From NCBI RefSeq assembly GCF_003426815.1, contig NZ_QKYK01000007.1, forward strand, positions 62,001-126,000: DNA of 64,000 nt, given 5' to 3'. The translations under genes and the position numbers were made by a program. The stretch is from Desertimonas flava (GTDB lineage: Bacteria; Actinomycetota; Acidimicrobiia; Acidimicrobiales; Ilumatobacteraceae). The stretch's first letter is position 1, and each line of letters starts with the position of its first letter. Shown here piece by piece: positions 18,098 through 26,800 of the stretch. The notes below the pieces were generated by a model. It was not told the DNA's origin and did not search any database. It was given only the letters and a program-made list of their open reading frames with translations.

Positions 18098-20235
18098 CCG
18101 ACGGGGCCGACGACGCCCTGGCGGCATTCGGCCGACTCGACCCGGCGCTGCAGCATCACATCGTCAACAGCCTCGGCTGGCGGGGCCTGCGCCCGCTCCA
18201 GGCGGAGACGATCGCGCCGATCCTCGCCGGCGATCACGTACTCGCCATGGCTCCCACCGCCGGCGGCAAGACCGAGGCGGCCGTGTTCCCCGTGTTGTCG
18301 CGGATGCTCACCGAGGACTGGCGCGGCCTGACCGTGCTCTATCTCTGCCCGCTGCGCGCGCTCCTCAACAATCTCCACGTCCGGCTCGAGGGCTATGCGT
18401 CGCTCGTCGGCCGCAGCGTCGGTCTGTGGCACGGCGACGTCGGTCAGACCGCTCGCGGCCGGTTGCTCCGCGAACCACCTGACCTGTTGCTCACGACGCC
18501 CGAGTCCTTGGAAGCGATGCTCGTGTCCCCGAAGGTCGACAACACAGCGTGGTTCGGCCGGCTGCAGACCGTCGTCGTCGACGAGGCCCACGCCTTCGTT
18601 GGCGACGATCGCGGCTGGCACCTACTCGCGTTGTTGACTCGCTTGGCCCGCGTGGCCGGGCGTGAGGTCCAGCGAATCGCTCTGTCGGCGACGATCGGGA
18701 ACCCCGACGACGTGCTCGATTGGTTGACGACCGCGTGCCGTTCGCCCCGCCATGTGATCAACCCACCTGCGCCGGATGCGAGCGCGCCCGACGTCACACT
18801 CGACTATGTCGGCAACCTGTCCAACGCGGCGACGGTGATCTCCCGACTGCATCGCGGCGCCAAGCGGCTCGTGTTCGTCGACAGCCGCGCCCGCGCCGAA
18901 AAGCTCGCCGCCGAATTGCGGCAGCGGGAAGTCGAGACCTTCGTATCGCACGGCTCCCTCGGTCTCGACGAACGGCGACGGTCGGAGCAGGCCTTCGCCG
19001 AAGCGCGCGATTGCGTCATCGTCGCCACGTCCACACTGGAGTTGGGGATCGACGTCGGCGACCTCGACCACGTGCTGCAGATCGACGCCCCGCCAACGGT
19101 CGCGGCGTTCCTCCAACGCCTCGGCCGCTCTGGCCGGCGCCCGGGCACCACGCGCAACATGACGGTGCTCACGACGTCTGAGGACGCGCTGACTCTTGCC
19201 GCCGCCGTGCTACTGCGCTGGGAGCAAGGCTTCGTCGAGCCGACGATCGCCCCACCGTTGCCGTTACACATCTTCGGCCAGCAACTTCTCGCACTCGCCC
19301 TGCAGGAGGGAGAGATCGGGACCCATACGTGGCGGGAGTGGCTCGGCGCACCCCTCGTGTTCGGGTCGGCCGTTGACCAACACACCGACGCGGTCGTGGC
19401 ATTCCTCGTCCAGCGCGGCTACCTGGTCGACACCGGCGGCGGGATGCTGTCGATCGGGCGCCGGACCGAGGAGGAGTTCGGCCGCCGTCACTTCATGGAG
19501 CTGCTCGCCGTGTTCAGCGCTCCACCGTTGTTTGCTGTCTTGCACGGACGCCTGGAGCTCGGCCACGTGCCGGACGAAGTGCTGCTCGTCGCTCCCCCGG
19601 GAGGCGACCGCAGTCAACGAGTGCTGTTGCTCGGCGGGCGCAGCTGGCGGGTGACGAGCATCGACTGGCGCCGACGGGTGATCCACGTCGAACCCTCCGA
19701 CGAGCGAGGCACCGCCCGCTGGACCGGCGGCTCGGCTCCGTTGAGTGCGGATCTAGCGGGAGGAGTGCGCGACGTGCTGGGCGGGGCCGACCCCGTGGCC
19801 GTGACGCTCAGCGCCCGTGCTCGAGATGCGCTGGGCTCTGCACGCGACGCGTCCCGCTGGGTGCGACCCACCGGTACCACACTGGTGCGCGACGGCGACA
19901 AGGTGAGGTGGTGGACGTTCGCCGGCCAGCGCGCCAACACGACGCTGGCAAGTGCGCTCTCGGACCTGCGGCGGGGTTCGAGGTCCTTCGACGCTCTATC
20001 GATCGCCCTAGACGACGGCGTCGATGCGGCCACCCTGAAGGCGGCGCTGCTCGCGATCGATCCGGACGACGTGAGCCTCAGTGCTGCCGTCAGCGAGGCG
20101 GCCGCAACAAATCTCAAATTCGCCGACTGCCTCCCGCCCGACCTGGTGCAATCTGTCGTCACACATCGCTGGAGCGACCCGACGAGCGTTCGTGCCGCAT
20201 GCCGCGACGCCGTGACGACGTATGTCGGACGATGA
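18094..20235 (+). CDS. brxHI: BREX type 2 DEAH helicase BrxHI
   Basis: A 713-residue Lhr-like superfamily 2 helicase. Motif I is APTAGGKTEAA (about residue 53), motif II VVDEAHAF (about 163), motif III ALSATIGN, and motif VI QRLGRSGRRPG. The C-terminal part resembles the Lhr accessory domain (RSWRVTSIDWRRRVIHVEP), which in Lhr surrounds the DNA exit path. BrxHI is the last core gene of BREX-2. The GTG start overlaps the brxD stop and the gene is intact. Confidence 0.9.
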   Translation: MTDGADDALAAFGRLDPALQHHIVNSLGWRGLRPLQAETIAPILAGDHVLAMAPTAGGKTEAAVFPVLSRMLTEDWRGLTVLYLCPLRALLNNLHVRLEGYASLVGRSVGLWHGDVGQTARGRLLREPPDLLLTTPESLEAMLVSPKVDNTAWFGRLQTVVVDEAHAFVGDDRGWHLLALLTRLARVAGREVQRIALSATIGNPDDVLDWLTTACRSPRHVINPPAPDASAPDVTLDYVGNLSNAATVISRLHRGAKRLVFVDSRARAEKLAAELRQREVETFVSHGSLGLDERRRSEQAFAEARDCVIVATSTLELGIDVGDLDHVLQIDAPPTVAAFLQRLGRSGRRPGTTRNMTVLTTSEDALTLAAAVLLRWEQGFVEPTIAPPLPLHIFGQQLLALALQEGEIGTHTWREWLGAPLVFGSAVDQHTDAVVAFLVQRGYLVDTGGGMLSIGRRTEEEFGRRHFMELLAVFSAPPLFAVLHGRLELGHVPDEVLLVAPPGGDRSQRVLLLGGRSWRVTSIDWRRRVIHVEPSDERGTARWTGGSAPLSADLAGGVRDVLGGADPVAVTLSARARDALGSARDASRWVRPTGTTLVRDGDKVRWWTFAGQRANTTLASALSDLRRGSRSFDALSIALDDGVDAATLKAALLAIDPDDVSLSAAVSEAAATNLKFADCLPPDLVQSVVTHRWSDPTSVRAACRDAVTTYVGR

Positions 20236-20330
20236 CGCGGTCTCGGCCGGGCATGATCGTGGGAGAGAACCCGACCTTCGGAGCGCGGTCCATCTACTTC
20301 AGCGCGACCGGGTCGTACTCGGTAGGGACA

Positions 20331-21060
20331 ATGGATGTGAACGGGCTGAGTGACGACGAGCGAGCACTGCTGAGTTGCCTGCCTGCGGACGGGTCGTCCG
20401 TGACGAACCCGCGTCTCATCGCAGCACTGCGCTGGGACGCAAGTGAATACCGGCCGGTTCGTGACCGGCTGCTCGATCTCGGACACGTCACACTCGGACC
20501 TGGGCGCGGCGGAACCGTGCGCCGCGTCGTCGACGCTGGCACCGATGCTGCTGACGACGAGCCGGTGGTTCACGCGACGGTGGAGATCGTCACGGCGCGG
20601 GAACGCGACCTCTACGAACCACTGCGAAAGGTGATCGCTACCGACTGGGCGCGGGATCAACGCATCGAGCCGATAGCCGTCGAAGTAGCGGACCTACAAG
20701 GGCGACGCGACACGGGCGGCCGTCCACGAGACCGGACCTCGTTCTCGTCGAACTGAAGAGCTGTCGCTACATCCCGGCCAGGACGCTCGAGGTCATCACA
20801 TTCGAGGTGAAGCCATCGACTGCCATCGACGTCACGGCCGTCTACGAGGCGCTCGCACACCGCCGGTCGGCTACCCGGTCGTACGTCTTGCTTCATGTCC
20901 CAGACCTCGATGACCCCGATATGGCCGGCGTCCAGCAATCGAACGGACTCCGACGACGCGTTTGTATCGGTCGTTGGCAGTCGGCCGCCGACCGTGCTGC
21001 TCGGCTCCTGCCGTCCTTCAAGCCCAACGCACCACATCGTCAGGCACGCGGCATCAGTAG
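20331..21060 (+). pseudogene. frameshifted putative PD-(D/E)XK nuclease-like gene at the BREX 3' end
   Basis: The first frame gives MDVNGLSDDERALLSCLP, a winged-helix-like N-terminus, and runs to RRDTGGR near 20723. From there the coding signal jumps to the frame two bases on: TRPDLVLVELKSCRYIPA, VITFEVKPS, then SYVLLHVPDLDDPDMAG near 20925. A single-base deletion at about 20720-20730 explains this. The joined product would contain D-(x)n-E-x-K (RPDLVLV...FEVK), as in PD-(D/E)XK restriction-like folds. Beyond about 20930 the sequence degrades and no end can be fixed. An ATG at 20232 overlaps the brxHI stop but adds 33 residues that look non-conserved, so 20331 is preferred. As it stands the gene is broken, unless the deletion is a sequencing error. 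Confidence 0.65.
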
Positions 21061-21326
21061 ACGAACGTGCTCGCGCATGTCCGGAGTCTCGCCCGGTGCC
21101 GACTTAGCGGGCTTCATCGCTGCCACCGCAAAGCGGTGTCGACGAGTACGCCGTGGCGCGTTACAGCAAGCAACGTCCTCCCCGTCGTGGTCGAGATCGC
21201 GCAACCACGTCTTCGAACCATCTACGCAGAGGGGGTGTGACGGAGTTGAACGGATTCGCCAGAGACCACTTGGACTACCTGGTCCTGGGGCCGCGGCGGT
21301 CAGTTAGCTGCGTGTAGGTTTCTCCG
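21061..21326. other. non-coding or decayed stretch
   Basis: Between the decayed nuclease-like gene and the caspase-like gene I see no supportable reading frame. The sequence keeps coding-like composition, so it may be the end of the broken gene. Confidence 0.4.
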
Positions 21327-21968
21327 ATGCGTCCAGCGCGAGTCAGGTTGGTCGATCTCGGCTTGGAGCGGGACTTCGGCACGATGCTCGCGTTCGCCGA
21401 GTCGCTGATCCAGTCGCTCGGAACCCGCGCAGGCGATTCCCCGATCGCCGAAGTCGAGTTCATACGTACCCGGGACTCCGAGACCGTCAAAGCTGCCTTC
21501 CGATCACCCGCTCACGTGCTTCACATCACCGCACACGGGGACAACGGACCGGACAGTCTCGGCTTCTGGTCGGACGACGAACGGACAACGTTCTACTTGA
21601 GCGACTTGGCCGAGACGTTCTCCGACGAGGGCGACGGCATCGAGGCGCCCGTGATCCTCGCTGACTGTTGCGCTTCGGCTCAGGGTCGCTTCGTGCGAGC
21701 AATCAGAGACTGCATCGAAGCACCAGCGGTCTACATCGGGGCCAGGAAGAGCGTGGACTGGCGTGAGTCGACCACCTTCGCCTCGGCCTTCTACGCCGCC
21801 TATTTCCGAAATCGGGGACGTGGCCTGACACCCACCGAACGCGGGATGCGCGCTGCCGAACGAGCGATCAAGGGCTATCAGGAGATCGTCGACGCGCCCT
21901 GCCCGTTCACTGCGAGCATTCTCGCGCCCAGCCGAAAAGCGGTTCGCTCGTTCGGCCGTTCGCACTAG
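21327..21968 (+). CDS. small caspase/CHAT-like protease candidate, 213 aa
   Basis: The protein has the two landmarks of clan CD caspase/CHAT proteases in the right order. A beta strand ends in a catalytic-type His (HVLHITAHGD, His70), and a later strand ends in Cys (PVILADCCASAQGRF, Cys114/Cys115, with Cys115 the better fit). Spacing of about 45 residues and the following segment (APAVYIGARKSVDW) also fit CHAT domains. No TPR or sensor domain is fused, so it would need a partner. CHAT proteases act as executioners in several bacterial defence systems (for example gRAMP/Craspase). A link to the neighbouring BREX is inference. The ATG at 21327 has no strong ribosome binding site. Confidence 0.6.
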   Translation: MRPARVRLVDLGLERDFGTMLAFAESLIQSLGTRAGDSPIAEVEFIRTRDSETVKAAFRSPAHVLHITAHGDNGPDSLGFWSDDERTTFYLSDLAETFSDEGDGIEAPVILADCCASAQGRFVRAIRDCIEAPAVYIGARKSVDWRESTTFASAFYAAYFRNRGRGLTPTERGMRAAERAIKGYQEIVDAPCPFTASILAPSRKAVRSFGRSH

Positions 21969-22189
21969 CCGCGTCGACAGGTCGCGGCGGGCGGCAACCC
22001 ACACGAGCCGCGGCGGGCCGTGCCGCTGAAGCCGAACGGTCGAGACGGACCAACATTTTCGACACGCCCGTGAGATGTTCAGGCGTCTCGGGCTGTCGAC
22101 GGCTACCGCAGCTCGTGAAGTCCACGCGCGAGGCTGGGCATGTGGCGACAGATACAACCCGTCGATCGGCAGACGGATCACTGGTCTCG

Positions 22190-22687
22190 ATGAGCGAGGC
22201 CATCGCAGAGTGGGCGCGGGTCGGGCGACCCGCGCTGGAGCGCGTTGCTCGGACGTACGGTTCATACGTCACGTACCAGGAGATGGCTCTGCTCGTCCAG
22301 AACGAGGCAGGTGTCACTACGGGTGTGCCGTTCCGGCACTGGATCGGAAAGGTCCTGGGCGAGATAGCTCGTCAGGAGCGCCCTGGAGAACCGATACTTA
22401 CCTCGCTCGTGGTCCACGCCGACGGGACGATCGGCGATGGCTACATCATCCCGATCCGCGAACGAGGCGAGCCCGACCCCGATGACCTCGAGCTCCACGC
22501 CGCGGCGGAGCGCCTTCGCTGCTACCGCCACTACGGTGCTGACCTCCCGCTGGACGGAGGCAGACCCGTCTTCACCAAAGCCGTGGCTACTAGACGGGCG
22601 AGTGCGCGTCCGACCAAGCCGCGAATGGTTTGCCCGACCTGCCATCTGCAGCTCCCGGCTTCTGGTGTCTGTGACACCTGCATTTGA
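22190..22687 (+). CDS. conserved hypothetical protein with C-terminal zinc ribbon
   Basis: A 165-residue protein from the ATG at 22190 (MSEAIAEWARVGRP). The open frame extends 40 codons upstream but those residues look non-coding. The middle (TYQEMALLVQNEAGV, FRHWIGKVLGEIAR, GTIGDGYIIPI, ERLRCYRHYGADLPLDGG) recalls an uncharacterised family I associate with actinobacterial accessory regions. It ends in CPTCHLQLPASGVCDTC, a four-Cys ribbon. It has no recognised catalytic motif. It converges with the next gene across a hairpin. Confidence 0.6.
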   Translation: MSEAIAEWARVGRPALERVARTYGSYVTYQEMALLVQNEAGVTTGVPFRHWIGKVLGEIARQERPGEPILTSLVVHADGTIGDGYIIPIRERGEPDPDDLELHAAAERLRCYRHYGADLPLDGGRPVFTKAVATRRASARPTKPRMVCPTCHLQLPASGVCDTCI

Positions 22688-22758
22688 TCGATCACGACCT
22701 TTGCACACGGCTGATCTCCTCATCGGGCAGTCGATCGCGTCGAAGCCGGCACGTCTCC

Positions 22759-22780
22759 GGGGTCACGGGACCCGTGCCCC
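22759..22780. terminator. hairpin between convergent genes
   Basis: GGGG-t-CACGGG, a one-base loop and CCCGTG-CCCC form a ten-pair stem with a single bulge, placed between the converging genes at 22687 and 22788. It is followed only by TT, so termination is plausible but the U-tract is weak. Confidence 0.4.
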
Positions 22781-22787
22781 TTGAGCC

Positions 22788-23531
22788 CTATGGCCGCGGG
22801 CGGTGTGCGTCGATCCAGCGGTGGCAGCGCAAGCAGGTCACCTCACTCAGAGTCCTGCCGCTCTCGTAGATCCATCCTGGGAACACGCCACAGACGGCTT
22901 TGTACTCCCCACCCTGGCGGCTCAACAGATGACAGGTCTCGGGCGTGTCGTAGAAGTAGGTCGGTTGCTTGACGAAGCCCACGTAATGCCGGTCGTGGTT
23001 CGTTTGGCCATCCGCTGTGGAGCGCTCCGCGATGGTGCGTTTCCACTCCAGCGACTCGACGTAGCCACCCCGCCTGTGTGTCTCCTTCAACATGTCGGGA
23101 AGTTGGTAGCCGTCCGCCGGCATCAGCTCGTCGTCCTCTTCGTCGGGGATCTCTTCCTCGAGCACGGCGAGCCCGTTGAGGTAGTCGTGAAGATCTTCGA
23201 CCACCGTGTCGCGGTACGGGAATGGCTCACCGTGCAAGATGTCACCGAGCGCGTCGAGCACGACGTCGCCATAGCGATCCAGGTCGAGATCAGCCCAAAC
23301 AGCCTGGCCAGCCAGCCATGAGAGGAACTGCTTGAGCTCGACGGCCGTCGGCTTCCGCGTCCCGGTCCGCCCGCCGGAATTTCGCGCGTCCGTTCGCTGT
23401 GAGGGCTCGTCGCGAGGGATCGGCGGTCCCGACGCGGCGGCGACGATGCGCTCCACGCATGCGTTGCAGGTCGAATATCGGTCGGCGGCTCCCATCGTCT
23501 CGCCGCATTCACTGCACCGCCTGCACGCCAA
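22788..23531 (-). CDS. hypothetical protein with zinc-finger motifs at both ends
   Basis: A 247-residue protein of unknown family. The N-terminus has CSECGETMG...CNAC, a treble-clef-like pair of Cys knuckles. The C-terminus has HLLSRQGGEYKAVCGVFPG and VTCLRCHRW, a second possible metal site. The middle is acidic (EEEIPDEEDDE). The start could be further in than 23531, since Cys residues sit at the very N-terminus. It lies downstream of the RHS toxin on the same strand with a 279-bp gap (23532-23810) that has no supportable gene. It is the only candidate neighbour for an immunity role, but nothing in the sequence shows this. Confidence 0.6.
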   Translation of the reverse strand: MACRRCSECGETMGAADRYSTCNACVERIVAAASGPPIPRDEPSQRTDARNSGGRTGTRKPTAVELKQFLSWLAGQAVWADLDLDRYGDVVLDALGDILHGEPFPYRDTVVEDLHDYLNGLAVLEEEIPDEEDDELMPADGYQLPDMLKETHRRGGYVESLEWKRTIAERSTADGQTNHDRHYVGFVKQPTYFYDTPETCHLLSRQGGEYKAVCGVFPGWIYESGRTLSEVTCLRCHRWIDAHRPRP

Positions 23532-23810
23532 ACTGCCCCTCCCCGCTACCGAACGATGTTACAAGGCGCCCGCGAGTCGAGGTCAACGCCGCTTACTCCA
23601 TCGACAGTCCGAGCCCCGAGCGTCCGTTCTCCTCCTCTTCTCCAGCGCACGCCGCGCACTGGTCGCCGCACACTGAGGCGGTCGAGCCGCGCGGCCATCC
23701 GATCAGCAGCGGCCGGGCGGCACCCTCTCTGCGGGGAGAACGAAGACCCCTGTGCCCACCTGCCAGTCGCGGAAAGTTCGAGACCGGTGCCGACAACCGA
23801 TGCAATCCAC

Positions 23811-26800
23811 TCAGGCAACCACTCGAACGAGGAAGCGATAGCCGTCGACGCGTGGGAGTTGGCTGCGCATGTAGGCACCGAGAGCGCGGTTGGCGGAGGG
23901 GTCGATGGCGCGGACGGATGCTCCCGTCCCGCCCTGGCGCGTGAACGCAGGTGGATACTCGTCGAGGTCGAAGCCGGGAACGCGAGACCAACCGCGCAGG
24001 GCGTCGCTGCGCCGAGCGGCTGCGGCTGACGCCTCGGCGACGAGGAAGCGGGGCCGGCCGGACTCGATCGCGTCGTCGATGTGTTGCGCCGCCTCGCCGA
24101 AGCGCGATCGAGAGACGCACACGACGCGGGAGAACGAGCAGCTGGACCGGCCCCAGGCCGCCCTGACCCACGGCACGAGCGAAACGGCAGTGGCGCCGAC
24201 GATCAGAGCGTCAGCCAGGTTGGGATCCTGGAAGAAGTGACGAACTGCGACGATCGGCTCGAGCACCAGTGCGGTGACGCTGCCGATGAGATCGGTGGGA
24301 TCGACAAAGGCGAATGCCGAAAGCGCCGACGTTGCCACCGCTGGCACGGCAAGGAAGGTCGACACGAGGAACGTCAGCGTCAACACCGCCGCCGTGACTG
24401 GGTTGTCGCGGATGAACCGCCACGCCGTGTGGAACGTCGACCCGAGCTCGCCCACCGCGGACTGTCCGGCTCCCGTTACCCGATCCAGAACTCTTGCGTC
24501 GGGCCCAAGTCGGTCGAGGACTCGTTCGGCCACTCGAACCGCGACCGTTCCATCGACCAGTTCCTCGAGCACGTCCGGGTCGTCGGGACGCACGTTGATC
24601 TGGGCGGCGGTCGCCGGGCCGGTGACGACCGCCAGCGACGTCAGCCCAGCGGCCGACAGAAGTGTCTGCCGAGCAAGCTCGTCGGCACTGCGGTCACCGA
24701 TGAGGGGTTCGGGCGCCATGGGCAGATGCGCTGACAGGAACGCATCGAGGTACTCAGCCGGATCGGTCACGCGCGGGATCTCGATGCCGAGGTCCGGCGG
24801 CAGCGACGCCAACGCAGCGAGCGACGGCTCGACGAGCGCGTCGTCGGGCAGAGCCGCGAACCGACCATCGGTTCCGAAGAGGTCGGACAAGAGCTCGCCG
24901 CCGGTCCCATCGGCGTGGGCCGTGCCGTCGTCGTCATACGAGACAGGTCGGACACGGTCGTCGTAAGCGATCTCGTCGACTCGGCCGTCGGCGAAGTAGC
25001 TGAACGACCCAGCCCCCTCCGACGACTCGAAGCTCGCGACTCGGTCACCGCCGTCCCAAGCGAGTTCGGTGGTGTGATCGCCGTTGCTGTAGGTGGACGT
25101 CGAGACCACACCGCCGGAGTACGCGAAGCCGAGCGTTCTCTCACCGACGGCGATCTCGGTGGGAGCACCGTCTTCGAACGTCGCCGCGAAGGTGGAGTCC
25201 CCGATGTCGACCGCCACAATGTTGCCATCCGCGTCGTAAGCCAGCTCGGCCCGGTCGTCGCCGATCTCGACCGACTCCGGCTGACCGTCCGGCGACCACT
25301 CCATTGCACCGACCGGCAACATCGCGCCGTCGTCGCGAACCGACGCGGCGACCAGTCGCCCGCCAGCCGCGAAGTCGAAATCGGCGATCGGGACGCCGGC
25401 GCGCTCGATGACCTGTAGCTGCCCGGGTAACAGCCACGACAACGCGTAGGCGTCGTCGTCATCGTCGCCGGTACGCACCTCGGCGACGGTGCCGTCCGAC
25501 CACGTCCACGACTCCGACACCGAGCCCTGCTCGACGCCGATGACCCGGCCCTCCTCGTCGTACGTGTAGCTGGTGTCGGAGCCGTCGTAGCGATGCCGGG
25601 CCAGCCGCCCGGCATCGTCATACTCGAACGTCTCGTCGACGTCGTCAGTGTCCACGTGCGTGATGCGGCCGGCCTCGTCCCACTCGATCGCGAGCAGCTC
25701 GTCGCCGTCGGTCATCACTCGCTGCAGCAGGTCCTCGGCCCACTCGTAGACGGTGGCGGCACCGCTCGGCGCCGTCCGGGTGAGCGGCAGGCCTTCGGGC
25801 GTCCACTCGAACCGCACCTCACCATGCGGGGTCATCACCCGCTCGACGTGGCCGTGGCGGTCGTACGTGTAGGACCACGACATCGGCCCGACGTCCACGC
25901 CGGCGAGCTGGCCACCGTCGTTCCATCGATATCTGACGTCGACACCGGCGAACGTGACCAGTCCGGTCAGGCGACCTCCATGCCAGGTCAGTTCCAGTCG
26001 ATCGCCATCCCGATCGGTGACCGCGAGTGGACGGCCTGCGTCCGAGCGCTCGACCACATAGGTGCGACCGTCGGGAAACGAGAGCCGGATTAGGTTGCCG
26101 CGCTCGTCGTACTCGCGAGTCGCTACCCCGGCCGGCGACTCGACGGCGACGATTCGCCCAGCGTCGTCGAATGCGACGAGGTTGCCGGTGTCGTCGATGT
26201 AGGTCCCGCCACTCGCTTGGACACCTGCGATGGTCTGGTCCGTCGGCTCGAGCGGGCGGGCGGCTGGTGTTGCGTCGTCGACGGACTGGGTGGCACCGGG
26301 GGCGACGACACGGCCCAGCCCGTCGTAGCGCACTCGTTCCGAGCCGAAGGCGTCAGCGACTTCCTGCAGGCGGCCGCGGTCGTCGTAGTCGAAGGTGCGC
26401 TCGGCCGCACCAGTCTGCTCTCGGTCGAGCTCCCCGGCGGGAGAGTAGGTGTACGTCGTGACGACGGATCCCGACGACCGCTCGAGGACCTCTCCGGCCA
26501 CCCCATAGATGAACGTCTGCCACTGCACACCGTCGTCGACTTCGGTCGGCAGTCCCGAGCTGTCCCGGGAGAACGACACCCGGTAGCCGTCGGGGTCGAC
26601 GACGCGCTCGAGTAGCCCCTGCCCGTCGTAGTCATAGGCGGTGACGGCGCCGGCGTTGTCGATCGATGCGACGCGAGTGGTCGAGCCGTCATACCCGTAG
26701 CGCACGACTCCGTCGGCTCCTTCGATCGTGCTGAGCCGCCCAAGCTCGTCGACGCCATACCGCACCACTTCGTCGGGTCCGCCCTCGGGCCGCGTTCGGC

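Noticed and set aside
23546-23878. 110-residue minus-strand frame as an immunity gene for the RHS toxin
   Set aside because: It overlaps the toxin's 3' end in another frame and has a shadow-like Arg-rich composition.
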